Shown piece after piece: positions 8,823 through 18,099 of a stretch of 64,000 nucleotides of DNA; position 1 is the first letter of the stretch, and each line of letters starts with the position of its first letter. The notes under the pieces are model-generated. The model did no database searches. It was not told the DNA's origin and saw only the letters and a list, made by a program, of their open reading frames with translations. The translations under genes and the position numbers were made by a program. Source of the DNA: Thermodesulfobacterium sp. (GTDB taxonomy: Bacteria; Desulfobacterota; Thermodesulfobacteria; Thermodesulfobacteriales; Thermodesulfobacteriaceae); contig JACDNX010000007.1 in NCBI GenBank assembly GCA_017656385.1, positions 37,378 through 101,377 on the forward strand, read 5' to 3'.

Positions 8823-9908
8823 TTAAATCAGTTTTTTTATATTTTCAACTAAGATTCTATTTTCTTCAGGGAGACCTATGGAAATTCTAAGTGCATTTGG
8901 ATATCCATAAGCTTTTAAAGAACGGATCAAAATACCTCTTTTTAAAAGTTCCTGATAGATTTTTTCTGCCTTTTCTCCAAAGTCAACCATAATAAAGTTA
9001 GCTTGAGAAGGATAAACTCTAAATCCAAGGTCTGTTAAACTCTCAGTTAAATATTTTCTTCCTTCTATCACAAGTTTTATACTTTTTTCTATATATTCTT
9101 TATCTTGAAGCACAGCCAATCCTGCTTTGTAAGCCAACAGATTTATATTGAAAGGTTGTCTTACCAAATCAAGGATTTTAGAAAGCTCTAAAAAAGTAAT
9201 TCCATACCCGAGTCTTAGTCCAGCAAGGCCATAAGCTTTAGAAAAAGTTCTGAGTATTAGCACTTTATAACTATCTTTTAAAAATTCTATTCCCAGAGGA
9301 ATGGAGGGGTCATTTATAAACTCTCCGTAAGCTTCATCTACTACTACCAGAGTAAAAGGTGGGACTTTTTTTAAAAAGGTTTTCCAGGCTTCTCTATTTA
9401 AAACACTTCCTGATGGATTTTGAGGGTGATCCAAAAATATGACTTTGGTTTTTTCTGAAATATTTTTTAAAATTTCGTCAAAATTGTGAGTCAGATTTTC
9501 AGTTAGCGGGATAGACTTTATATTTACTCCGTATATCTGTGCAAACTTTTCATACATCAGAAAACTCGGATTGCTAACGATAATTTCTTCACCAGGGTTT
9601 ACAAGAGCTTTAAAGATAAATTCTATTATCTCATTTGAGCCATTTCCCAGTATAATTTGTTCTGGCAGAACATTCCATTTTTCTGCGAGAGCTTTTTTTA
9701 ATTCTCTGTAACTTGCTTCAGGATAGTGATGAACTTGAGAAAGGCAATCTTTAATAGCCTCTATTACTTTGGGTGAAGGACCCAAAGGATTTTCATTTGA
9801 GTTCATTTTGTATATTTTACCTGAAAGATTTAATTCTTTTCTAATTTCATTAACAGTTTTTCCTGGAGGATAGGGAGATAAGTTTTTTAAATGAGATTTA
9901 ATCTTCAT
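8823..9908 (-). CDS. hisC: Histidinol-phosphate aminotransferase
   Basis: PLP-dependent transaminase of histidine biosynthesis (imidazole acetol phosphate to histidinol phosphate), 361 residues. It shows the family opening LSPYPPGKTVNEIRKEL, MNSNENPLGPSP near residue 35, VVVDEAYGEF near 189 and the PLP-lysine motif RTFSKAYGLAGLRLGYG near 219. Paralogues in this family also act on aromatic amino acids, so substrate range is not certain. It is 10 bases downstream of sufB on the same strand and is not near other his genes. Confidence 0.9.
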   Translation of the reverse strand: MKIKSHLKNLSPYPPGKTVNEIRKELNLSGKIYKMNSNENPLGPSPKVIEAIKDCLSQVHHYPEASYRELKKALAEKWNVLPEQIILGNGSNEIIEFIFKALVNPGEEIIVSNPSFLMYEKFAQIYGVNIKSIPLTENLTHNFDEILKNISEKTKVIFLDHPQNPSGSVLNREAWKTFLKKVPPFTLVVVDEAYGEFINDPSIPLGIEFLKDSYKVLILRTFSKAYGLAGLRLGYGITFLELSKILDLVRQPFNINLLAYKAGLAVLQDKEYIEKSIKLVIEGRKYLTESLTDLGFRVYPSQANFIMVDFGEKAEKIYQELLKRGILIRSLKAYGYPNALRISIGLPEENRILVENIKKLI

Positions 9909-9918
9909 TTTAAGATTT

Positions 9919-11076
9919 TTAAAATCCTAATTTTGCAAGTTCCAAAGTTTTATCAATTTGAGCCTGCAAAGCAGGTGGAATTCCTTCTATTTTAACAGTT
10001 AAAAATCCTTTTACAATAAGGGAAGTTGCTTCATCTTCACTGAGTCCTCTTGCCATAAGGTATTCTACTTCCTCTTGAGCAATTTTACCCACCGCAGCTT
10101 CGTGAGTTAATTCTACATCATAGAAATGACTATCTAACTCCGGTATAGCCCTCATAATTCCCTCATCTGAGAGCATAAGCCCCTGACATTCAAGATGTCC
10201 TTTTACTTTAGGCGCTTTGGCTATTATTTTACCTCGGGCAATATTTTCTCCTCCATATACCACATTACGAGAGATTATCTCTGTTTTCGTTTCCTCTGCT
10301 TCTAAGTGAACCTCTCCTCCTATATTTACATAAGAACCTGGATAATTGGCAATTATTGAAATGAAAGAGGCTTTAGCATCTTTACCCAGCAAACGGCATA
10401 CAGGAGCTGTTTGAATATTTCTCACTGGAAAAAGACTAACATAAGTTGAGATGTAAGTTCCTCCCTCTTCTACTATAATTCCTGTTCTGGGTCTCACATC
10501 TGTTTTTTCTCCCCATACATGTATCATGCTGAAAGTTAGCTTTCCTCCTTTTTTCACATAAAATTCAGATACCCCTATATGAAGAGCCGAGCCAATATGA
10601 GGGTGAACCGAACAAGAGGTAATTAGATTAAGCTCAGCTCCTTCTTCTACAATTACAATATTATGAACCTTTTGAGCTATATTTTCAGTTCTTATATAAA
10701 GACAGGTCTGCACAGGATAGACCAATTTATAACCAGGCAAAACTCTTATAAAATAACCATTGTCCAGATCTTCAGCAACAGCTTTTGTGAACTCATCTTT
10801 TTCAGAAGATACAGCTTTCCAGTAGTAATCACTAATAAAATCATATTTTTTGAAAACTTCAGTAATAGGAAAAATTTCAAGTCCTTCGATTTTCTTTCTG
10901 CAAAGTAAGGGAGTAGCATCTATCTGAACATATTCTCCTTCTCTTTTTAATTTTTCATCTAATCCCAAAAGTTTAAGACGCTCCTTTTCTTCTTCAGTAA
11001 GTTCTGATAAATCCTTAGGTTTAGAAGTTTCTTTTGCAGATTTAAACTTTTTAAGATTTATCGTTTCTTTTTTCAT
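9919..11076 (-). CDS. sufB: SufB/SufD-family Fe-S cluster assembly scaffold
   Basis: 385 residues of the SufBD beta-helix family, partner of the SufC ATPase in Fe-S cluster assembly. The C-terminal half holds the typical core: SRNVVYGGENIARGKIIAKAPKVKGHLECQGLMLS, then AIPELDSHFYDVELTHEAAVGKI with the conserved Glu/His. It ends with the helical EEVEYLMARGLSEDEATSLIVKGFL. It is much shorter than E. coli SufB (about 495) and there is no second SufBD gene, no sufS and no sufU next to it. That matches the minimal two-gene SufBC (SMS) arrangement described in archaea and deep-branching anaerobes. Start follows a good AGGAGG. Confidence 0.88.
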   Translation of the reverse strand: MKKETINLKKFKSAKETSKPKDLSELTEEEKERLKLLGLDEKLKREGEYVQIDATPLLCRKKIEGLEIFPITEVFKKYDFISDYYWKAVSSEKDEFTKAVAEDLDNGYFIRVLPGYKLVYPVQTCLYIRTENIAQKVHNIVIVEEGAELNLITSCSVHPHIGSALHIGVSEFYVKKGGKLTFSMIHVWGEKTDVRPRTGIIVEEGGTYISTYVSLFPVRNIQTAPVCRLLGKDAKASFISIIANYPGSYVNIGGEVHLEAEETKTEIISRNVVYGGENIARGKIIAKAPKVKGHLECQGLMLSDEGIMRAIPELDSHFYDVELTHEAAVGKIAQEEVEYLMARGLSEDEATSLIVKGFLTVKIEGIPPALQAQIDKTLELAKLGF

Positions 11077-11100
11077 AATTTCCTCCTGGAAAGCAAAATT

Positions 11101-11850
11101 TTACCAACTAAATCTTTTTAAACACTTTTTACAACCTTCATATCCATACTTTTGAATACCTTCAAATATTTCTACAGGATTTCCTTTGCAGTAAATTTCT
11201 CCATCCATAATTACATATCCGAGATCAGCAGCCACATATTGAAGAATGAACCCAGTATGTGTTATTATTAATCCACTTTTATTTCTCGGTTTATGAGGTG
11301 TATCTTTTTGTAGAAGCTTTTTTATCATTTTTCCAATTAACTGGATATTTTCCACATCAACTCCAGATTCAGGTTCATCAAGTAAGACCAAATCAGGATT
11401 TTGGACTAAAAGTTGAAGAAGTTCGCTCTTTTTAAGCTCTCCACCAGAAAATCCTTTATTAAGTTCTCTATCAAGAAATTTTTCAAACTGAAAAGTTTGT
11501 GCCAACTCTTCAATTTTTATATTATTTTCTTTAGCACAAAGCTTTAAAATATCTCTTAGTTTAACCCCTTTTATAGTAGGTGGTCTTTGAAACATTATAC
11601 CAATTCCTTTTTTTGCTCTTTCATAAGGTGGAAGATTAGTTATATCTTCACCTTTAAAGTAAATTTTTCCATGTTTTATCCTGTAAGAAGGGAATCCCAT
11701 AATAGTCATAAGAAGCGTAGTTTTCCCCGATCCATTTCTTCCAAAAATTATATGGGTTTGTCCTACAGGAAGTGTTAAATTAATGCCCTTTAATACTTCT
11801 TTACCTTCTACTTCTACCCAGAGATCTTTGATTTCTAAAAGTATCTTCAT
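11101..11850 (-). CDS. sufC: SufC Fe-S assembly ATPase
   Basis: Soluble ABC ATPase that drives the SufB scaffold. The 249 residues include Walker A GRNGSGKTTL near residue 38, a Q-loop, the signature FSGGELKKSELLQLL near 138 and Walker B LVLLDEPESGVD near 160. The SufC-type signature GFSGGE and absence of membrane segments separate it from transporter ATPases. The C-terminal GYEGCKKCLKRF carries two cysteines, unusual for SufC. First gene of the sufC-sufB-hisC run; divergent from pnp. Confidence 0.93.
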   Translation of the reverse strand: MKILLEIKDLWVEVEGKEVLKGINLTLPVGQTHIIFGRNGSGKTTLLMTIMGFPSYRIKHGKIYFKGEDITNLPPYERAKKGIGIMFQRPPTIKGVKLRDILKLCAKENNIKIEELAQTFQFEKFLDRELNKGFSGGELKKSELLQLLVQNPDLVLLDEPESGVDVENIQLIGKMIKKLLQKDTPHKPRNKSGLIITHTGFILQYVAADLGYVIMDGEIYCKGNPVEIFEGIQKYGYEGCKKCLKRFSW

Positions 11851-12119
11851 TTTAAAACTCCTTCTTTTTCAAAATTTTATTTTTTAAAAAATTATAAACT
11901 CTCTCTTAAAAAACTATAGTATAATGCTAAACAATTTTTCTAAAATCTTTTGAGATTTTAATAAAACTTTAAAAACTTGACAAGTGGAAAATTAAGTATA
12001 CAAGAAAAATCTGAATTTTAGAAATTAATTGTTTAAAATTAGTTTTATCTTGAAAAATTTAAGTTATATTCTAAACTGTAAAACCAAAATTTAAATTTTG
12101 AGGGAGGGTAAGTGTATAT

Positions 12120-14228
12120 ATGGAAAAAGTTGAGGTAGAAATTGGTTCATCAGCTCCGATCATTATTGAAACTGGAGATTATGCAAAACTTTCTGATGGA
12201 GCAGTAGTTGTAAAGCAGGGAGATACATCAGTTTTGGTTACTGCTGTAATGGGAGATACTTTGGTAGAAGGAATTGACTTTGTCCCGCTTTCAGTTGATT
12301 ACAGAGAACAAGCTTCTGCCTGGGGGAAAATTCCTGGTGGATTTATAAAAAGAGAAGGTAAACCTACAGATAGAGAGGTTTTGGTCTCTCGTTTAATAGA
12401 TCGCTCTATAAGACCTCTTTTTCCTGAAGGCTTTTTTTATGATGTTGTTGTAACAGCTTTGACTCTTTCAGCTGATGAACAGTATGATCCAGATGTTCTT
12501 TCTATTATTGGAGCTTCAACAGCTTTACATATCTCAAAAATTCCTTTTGAAGGACCCTTAGCAGGTTTAAGGATTGCAAGGGTAGAAGGTAAATTTTTGA
12601 TTAATCCAACTTATGAAGAAAGACAGAAGGCAGATTTAGATCTGGTAGTAGTATGTTCCAAGGATGCAGTGGTCATGGTTGAAGGAGGAGGAAAGGAAGT
12701 TGAAGAAAAAGTAGTTGCTGAAGCTATTTATTTAGCACTGGAGAAGTGTCAACCCCTGATAGAAGTTCAGGAAAAACTTAGAGATAAGATAGGAATTTCC
12801 AAAAAAGAAATAGAACCACTTAATCTTCCGGAGGAGTTAAAAGTCGCTTTAGAGGATTTTTGTTATGAAAAAATATTAAAAGCTTTTGAAATTTCAGATA
12901 AGAGATTAAGAAAAGAGAGGTTGAATAAAATTTTAGAAGAGTTTATAGCTAGTTTAGAGAATAAAGATATTAATAAAGTAGCTTTGGGTTATTTTTACAA
13001 AAAATTAGTAAGTCAAATTTTAAGAAAAAAACTTTTTGAAGAAGGTAAAAGATTAGATAGAAGAACACCAGATGAAATAAGACCTATAGATATAAAAATT
13101 CATCCTTTTGAAAGACCTCATGGAAGTGCTATTTTTGCTCGTGGACAGACACAGGTGTTTGCTACTGTGACCTTAGGCTCTCCTGAGGAAGCACAGCTTG
13201 TTGAAAGCATTTACGAAGGGGAAACTTTTAAAAGGTTTATGCTTCATTACAATTTTCCACCTTTCTGCACAGGAGATGCAAGACCCTGGGGACCCCCAAG
13301 GAGAAGAGAAATAGGACATGGAGCTTTAGCTGAAAGGGCTTTAGAACCCTTTATACCTCCTGAAGAAGAATTTCCTTATATTATTAGAGTTGTTGCTAAT
13401 GTGCTTGAATCCAATGGGTCCTCTTCTATGGCAACTGTATGTGCAGGTTCTCTTGCTCTTTTTGATGCAGGAGTTCCAGTTAAAAAACATATAGCAGGAA
13501 TTGCAATGGGACTTGTTGTAGAAGGAGATAAGTATATAATCTTAACAGATATTCTGGGAGAAGAGGATCAGCTGGGAGATATGGACTTTAAAGTTGCAGG
13601 AACAAAAGAGGGAATTACAAGTATTCAAATGGATATAAAAATAAAAGGCTTGAAAAAAGAAATTATGGAAGAAGCACTGCTAAAGGCTAAAGAAGCTCGT
13701 TTGTTTATTCTTGATAAAATGTATTCAGCTATTTCTGAGCCTCGAAAAGAACTTTCACCTTTTGCACCAAAAATTGAAATTATCTCTGTTCCAGAGGATA
13801 AAGCCTTTCTTATCATAGGTCCCGGAGGTAAAACAGTAAAAGAAATAAGAGAAAAAACCAATACTGTGATATGGGTTCTTGAGGGAGGAAAAGTTTCTAT
13901 TACAGGTCAGAGAAGAGAAGATATAGAAGCAGCAAAAAAAGAAATAGAAGCCATAGTTTCTGAAGTAGAAGTTGGAAAAACTTATGAAGGAAAAATTACA
14001 AGGATAGAGCCCTATGGACTCTTTGTTGAGGTTCTTCCTGGTAAAATAGGACTTCTACATATTTCGAAAATGCAAAATCCACCTAAGGAGTTAAGGTCAG
14101 CTTATAAGATAGGTGAAAAAATAAAAGTAAAAGTTTTAGAAATTGATGAGCTTGGAAGACCAAAATTTACTACCAAATTTGATAATGGAGAAAAACTAAC
14201 CGATGAGAGAGGAGGATCAATACTTTAA
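12120..14228 (+). CDS. pnp: Polyribonucleotide nucleotidyltransferase (PNPase)
   Basis: Phosphorolytic 3'-5' exoribonuclease. The 702 residues show the classic order: first RNase PH domain, linker helical domain, second RNase PH domain with EGKRLDRRTPDEIRPI near residue 312 and ATVCAGSLALFDAGVP near 440, then KH (IIGPGGKTVKEIREKTN near 566) and S1 (YEGKITRIEPYGLFVEVLPGKIGLLH near 622). A GGGAGGG Shine-Dalgarno precedes the start, with longer than usual spacing. A TTGACA at 11977-11982 about 140 bases upstream may belong to its promoter. No rpsO lies upstream, unlike many bacteria. Its end overlaps the next gene. Confidence 0.97.
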   Translation: MEKVEVEIGSSAPIIIETGDYAKLSDGAVVVKQGDTSVLVTAVMGDTLVEGIDFVPLSVDYREQASAWGKIPGGFIKREGKPTDREVLVSRLIDRSIRPLFPEGFFYDVVVTALTLSADEQYDPDVLSIIGASTALHISKIPFEGPLAGLRIARVEGKFLINPTYEERQKADLDLVVVCSKDAVVMVEGGGKEVEEKVVAEAIYLALEKCQPLIEVQEKLRDKIGISKKEIEPLNLPEELKVALEDFCYEKILKAFEISDKRLRKERLNKILEEFIASLENKDINKVALGYFYKKLVSQILRKKLFEEGKRLDRRTPDEIRPIDIKIHPFERPHGSAIFARGQTQVFATVTLGSPEEAQLVESIYEGETFKRFMLHYNFPPFCTGDARPWGPPRRREIGHGALAERALEPFIPPEEEFPYIIRVVANVLESNGSSSMATVCAGSLALFDAGVPVKKHIAGIAMGLVVEGDKYIILTDILGEEDQLGDMDFKVAGTKEGITSIQMDIKIKGLKKEIMEEALLKAKEARLFILDKMYSAISEPRKELSPFAPKIEIISVPEDKAFLIIGPGGKTVKEIREKTNTVIWVLEGGKVSITGQRREDIEAAKKEIEAIVSEVEVGKTYEGKITRIEPYGLFVEVLPGKIGLLHISKMQNPPKELRSAYKIGEKIKVKVLEIDELGRPKFTTKFDNGEKLTDERGGSIL

Positions 14229-15039
14229 AAAGGTTGAAGATACATATCTTTTTTTAAAAGAGAAAATTTCTTTTTCTCCAGATATAATTATCACCTTAGG
14301 AACAGGGCTTTCATCTCTGGGAGAAAAAATAGAAAAGGTAGCTGCCTTTCCATACAAGGAAATTCCTAATTTTCCTGTTTCTACAGTAGAAACCCATAAA
14401 GGTGAACTTATTTTTGGACTTTTAGAAGGAAAAAAAGTAGCTGTTTTGCAGGGAAGATTTCATTATTATGAAGGTTATTCTGCTAAAGAGTTAACCTTTC
14501 CGTTAAGGGTTCTCACTCTTTTTAAACCTAAAATCTATATTGTTTCTAATGCTGCAGGGGGGTTAAATTTGTCCTTTAAATCCGGAGATATAATGCTTAT
14601 AAAGGATCATATAAATTTAATTACAGACAACCCTTTAAGAGGAATAAATAACGAAAAGTGGGGACCAAGATTTCCAGATATGTCATGTGCTTATGCTCCT
14701 GAGCTAAGAGAATTGTTCAAGAAAGTTTCTCAAAAGCTTAATGAAAAGGTAAGAGAAGGAGTTTATGTGGCAGTTCCTGGTCCAAGTTTGGAAACACCTG
14801 CAGAAACACGATTTTTGAAAATTATAGGAGCAGATGCAGTTGGTATGTCTACAGTTCCAGAGGTTATTGTAGCTGTCCATGCTGGAGTAAAAGTTCTGGG
14901 AATTTCTATTATTTCTAATGTTAATGATCCCGATAATTTTAAGCCTATACTTTTTTCTGAAGTAGTAGAAATCTCTAAAAAAACTGAAAAAAAATTGGGA
15001 AAATTGGTGAAAGCTTTTATTAAAGAATTAGAGTTTTAG
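14203..15039 (+). CDS. Purine nucleoside phosphorylase (trimeric PNP/MTAP superfamily)
   Basis: Cleaves purine (deoxy)nucleosides with phosphate to base and (deoxy)ribose-1-phosphate, in salvage. The 278 residues carry ITLGTGLSSLGEKI (phosphate site), STVETHKGELIFG, LQGRFHYYEGYS, SNAAGGLNLSFKSGDIMLI and AVGMSTVPEVIVA, typical of trimeric PNP (PunA/DeoD2 type). The start lies inside the last 26 bases of pnp, an overlap that suggests coupling of RNA breakdown and nucleoside salvage. The next gene starts 2 bases after its stop. Confidence 0.92.
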   Translation: MREEDQYFKKVEDTYLFLKEKISFSPDIIITLGTGLSSLGEKIEKVAAFPYKEIPNFPVSTVETHKGELIFGLLEGKKVAVLQGRFHYYEGYSAKELTFPLRVLTLFKPKIYIVSNAAGGLNLSFKSGDIMLIKDHINLITDNPLRGINNEKWGPRFPDMSCAYAPELRELFKKVSQKLNEKVREGVYVAVPGPSLETPAETRFLKIIGADAVGMSTVPEVIVAVHAGVKVLGISIISNVNDPDNFKPILFSEVVEISKKTEKKLGKLVKAFIKELEF

Positions 15040-15041
15040 AA

Positions 15042-16499
15042 ATGGAAAAGCTACTTATTAGTTATACTCCTTTTGAAATAAGGGTGGGGCTTATAGAAGG
15101 AAATCAGTTGGTAGAATTTTATGTGGAAAGACCTTCTGAAAAAGGTCTTGTGGGTAATATATATAAAGCTAAAGTTGTAAGAGTGGTTCCTGGGATTAAT
15201 TCGGCTTTTCTTGATCTTGGTTTAACAAGAACAGCTTTTCTTTTTGGTAACGATATTATGACTTCGGGAGAAATAGACTGGGATAAAGAGAATATAGTGG
15301 TTACTAATTTACACGAAGTCTTGAAAGAAGGACAAGAAATTCTGGTTCAGGTTACTAAAGAACCTATAGGAAACAAAGGTGCAAGGGTTTCAACAAACCT
15401 TACCTTACCAGGACATTATTTAGTCTATCTTCCTTACATGAACCATGTAGGGATTTCAAGAAAAATTAAAAATGAAAAAGAGCGTAAAAGACTAAAAGAA
15501 ACATTTGAAGAAATAAGGCCACCTAATACAGGATGGATTATTAGAACAGCAGCGGTGGAGGCTTCTCAGGAAGATTTAAAAACAGAGACTGAATTTCTTT
15601 TGTGTCTCTGGCAAGAGATAAAAGAAAGATCAGAAAAATTAAAAGCTCCGGCTCTTATTTATGAAGAATTGAATATAGCGCTGAGAGCAATAAGAGATCT
15701 TTTTAACAAACAAATTTCAGCAATAGTAGTAGATAACAGAGAATTTTATGAAAGCATTAAAGATTTTTTGGAAAAATTTTTCCCTCATCTGGTTCCCTAT
15801 GTGGAACTTTATGAAGGATATGAGGATATTTTTACAGCTCACGGGATCCAAATAGATATAAAAAAAATACTTTCTCGTAAAGTGTGGTTAAAGTCAGGCG
15901 GGTTTATTGTAATTGAGCCGTGTGAAGCTTTTACTGCTATTGATGTAAATACAGGAAGATATACTGGAGCAAAGGAACTTGAAGAAACAGTTTTTAAGAT
16001 AAATTTAGAAGCTGCAGAAGAAATTGCATATCAATTAAGATTAAGAAATATAGGAGGGCTTATTATTATTGATTTTATAGATATGGAAGATTCTGAACAT
16101 CAGGAGCTTGTTCTTCAAACTTTGAAAGAGGCATTGAAAAAGGACAAAGCTAAGCACAGTTTTCTTCCTATTTCGCCTTTTGGAGTGCTTCAGATGACAA
16201 GAGAAAGAAAAAGAGAGTCTCTTTATCAAATATTTTACGAAACCTGTCCCTATTGTCAGGGAGAAGGAAAAATAAAAAGTAAAAGAACTATCTATTATGA
16301 AATATTAAGAAGACTTATAAAAATGGGCCCCCATGTAAAAAATAAAAAAGTAGAAATAGAGATAAATCCTGAACTTTCTGAAATAATAGGTGAAGAGATT
16401 CATTATTTAGAGGATCTTGAAAAGAGATATAATTTTACAGCAATTCTTAAACCCAACAAAGAATTTCATATTTATGAATACAAATTTCATATAATTTAA
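15042..16499 (+). CDS. rng: Ribonuclease G/E family endoribonuclease
   Basis: 485 residues, the length of RNase G rather than RNase E. It has an N-terminal S1-like domain (VGNIYKAKVVRVVPGINSAF from about residue 36), the 5' sensor and DNase I-like catalytic region with FTAIDVNTGRYTGAK near residue 295 and IIIDFIDMEDSEHQ near 340 (metal-binding aspartates). The zinc-link CPYCQGEGKIKS is near 400. There is no long C-terminal scaffold, so it would not form an RNase E-type degradosome. Its roles are 16S rRNA 5' maturation and mRNA decay. Co-directional with pnp. Confidence 0.94.
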   Translation: MEKLLISYTPFEIRVGLIEGNQLVEFYVERPSEKGLVGNIYKAKVVRVVPGINSAFLDLGLTRTAFLFGNDIMTSGEIDWDKENIVVTNLHEVLKEGQEILVQVTKEPIGNKGARVSTNLTLPGHYLVYLPYMNHVGISRKIKNEKERKRLKETFEEIRPPNTGWIIRTAAVEASQEDLKTETEFLLCLWQEIKERSEKLKAPALIYEELNIALRAIRDLFNKQISAIVVDNREFYESIKDFLEKFFPHLVPYVELYEGYEDIFTAHGIQIDIKKILSRKVWLKSGGFIVIEPCEAFTAIDVNTGRYTGAKELEETVFKINLEAAEEIAYQLRLRNIGGLIIIDFIDMEDSEHQELVLQTLKEALKKDKAKHSFLPISPFGVLQMTRERKRESLYQIFYETCPYCQGEGKIKSKRTIYYEILRRLIKMGPHVKNKKVEIEINPELSEIIGEEIHYLEDLEKRYNFTAILKPNKEFHIYEYKFHII

Positions 16500-16504
16500 A
16501 AAGT

Positions 16505-17068
16505 ATGAAAATTCCGGCAGTATTTCTGGATAGAGATGGAACTTTAAATGAAGAAATGGGTTATATTAATGACCTTTCTCGCCTGAAACTTTTGCCAAAT
16601 GTAGCAGAAGCTTTAAAACTTCTCAAAAATCACGGATTTAAGCTTATCGTAGTTACAAATCAGAGTGGTCCTGCAAGAGGCTATTTTCCAAAGGAACTCG
16701 TTTTTAAAACAAATGAACTTTTACAAAAAAGATTAAAAAAAAGAGGAATTTCTATAGACGATTTTTTTATTTGTTTTCATCATCCAGATGAAAATTGCTC
16801 CTGCAGAAAACCAAAACCTGGTCTTATAAAACAAGCCCTTGAAAAATACCCTATTGAACTTAAAAAATCTTATCTAATAGGTGATAAAATCATTGATATA
16901 GAAACAGCACAAAATATAGGTATTAAAGGAATTCTTGTGCTTACCGGCTATGGCAAAGGAGAGCTTAAATATGTAGCTCCTAAAAAGAAGGTCAAGCCTT
17001 ATTTCGTGGCAAAAGACTTAAAAGAAGCAGCTGAATTCATTATAAAGGATTGTTTTCAAGAGAAGTGA
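16505..17068 (+). CDS. gmhB: D-glycero-D-manno-heptose 1,7-bisphosphate 7-phosphatase
   Basis: HAD-superfamily phosphatase of the ADP-heptose pathway for LPS core, 187 residues. Motif I is FLDRDGTLNEE near residue 8, motif II VVTNQSG near 50, the GmhB zinc site CFHHPDENCSCRKPKPG spans about 90-106, and motif III/IV is YLIGDKIIDIETA near 127. The related histidinol-phosphatase function shares this fold. The following heptosyltransferase and nearby MsbA-like gene support LPS use. Its TGA overlaps the next gene's GTG start. Confidence 0.92.
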   Translation: MKIPAVFLDRDGTLNEEMGYINDLSRLKLLPNVAEALKLLKNHGFKLIVVTNQSGPARGYFPKELVFKTNELLQKRLKKRGISIDDFFICFHHPDENCSCRKPKPGLIKQALEKYPIELKKSYLIGDKIIDIETAQNIGIKGILVLTGYGKGELKYVAPKKKVKPYFVAKDLKEAAEFIIKDCFQEK

Positions 17069-18081
17069 AAATCTTAATAGTAAAGCTGTCAGCTCTGGGA
17101 GATGTTGTTCAAACTCTACCATCTTTGACTTTACTAAGAAGGGTTTTTCCTAACTCTGAGATTAATTGGGTTGTAGATGAAAGAAATGCCGAAATCCTGG
17201 ATAAACATCCTTATATTAACAAACTTCTTATTTTTTCTAACAACAATTTCTACTCTTTTAAAAAATTTAAAAATTTCTTGAAAAATTTAAGAACAGAAAG
17301 ATATGATGCAGTGATTGATTATCAGGGCCTTTTTAAAAGTGGAATTATTACAGGACTTACAAAAGCTAAATATAAAATAGGATTTTCAAATCATAGAGAA
17401 GGGAGTCCTTTATTTTACAATGTAAAACTTCCTCCCTATGACAAAAACTTACATGCAGTAAAAAGATATCTTATTCTTACTAAAAAAGCAATTGAAATTT
17501 TAGGAAAAGTAGGAGGCTTGGAAGTTTTTGAAGAAAAAACAGAGCCTATTTTCTCTCCTGAAATACTTAAAAAAGACCTTCACTTTATAGAAAGACCCTA
17601 TATAGTTTTTGTTCCCTCTGCCCGTTGGAAAACTAAGTGGTGGCCTTATTTTTGCTGGGAAAAACTTATTGAACTTTGCAAAGATATAGCTCAAAAATTT
17701 GATATCTTTATAACAGGAGGACCTTTTGAGATAGAGCTTAAATCCTGGGCAAAGGAACAGGAAAAGAAATATCCCTATGTTTATTCACTTGTTGGCAAGC
17801 TCTCCTTGAAAGAACTTGTTACTTTAGTAAAAAATTCTTCAGCTGTAGTAACTGTAGATACAGGTCCTATGCATATAGCTTCAGCCTTTGAAAGACCTAC
17901 CGTTGCTCTTTTTGGACCTACTTCTCCTGAAAGAACAGGTCCTTGGGCTGGTAAATTTAAAGTTTTAAAAAGTTCTTTATCCTGCAGCCCCTGTTTTAAG
18001 AAAAAATGTGAAAACCAAATATGTATGAGCAAAATTCTTCCAGAAGAAGTAAAGAAAGCCTTAAATGAAGTGCTATATTGA
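17065..18081 (+). CDS. LPS heptosyltransferase family glycosyltransferase (GT9)
   Basis: Transfers ADP-heptose to the LPS inner core (WaaC/WaaF-like). The protein begins MKILIVKLSALGDVVQTLPSL, the family hallmark, if started at GTG 17065, which overlaps the gmhB stop as GTGA. A longer TTG start at 17050 is possible but adds only five unconserved residues. The C-terminal part has VTVDTGPMHIASAFERPTVALFGPTSPERTGPW, the nucleotide-sugar site. It ends with a cysteine-rich CSPCFKKKCENQICM segment, common in this family. Whether it adds heptose I or II is not decidable. Confidence 0.88.
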   Translation: MKILIVKLSALGDVVQTLPSLTLLRRVFPNSEINWVVDERNAEILDKHPYINKLLIFSNNNFYSFKKFKNFLKNLRTERYDAVIDYQGLFKSGIITGLTKAKYKIGFSNHREGSPLFYNVKLPPYDKNLHAVKRYLILTKKAIEILGKVGGLEVFEEKTEPIFSPEILKKDLHFIERPYIVFVPSARWKTKWWPYFCWEKLIELCKDIAQKFDIFITGGPFEIELKSWAKEQEKKYPYVYSLVGKLSLKELVTLVKNSSAVVTVDTGPMHIASAFERPTVALFGPTSPERTGPWAGKFKVLKSSLSCSPCFKKKCENQICMSKILPEEVKKALNEVLY

Positions 18082-18099
18082 ATTAACTAATTACTAAAA

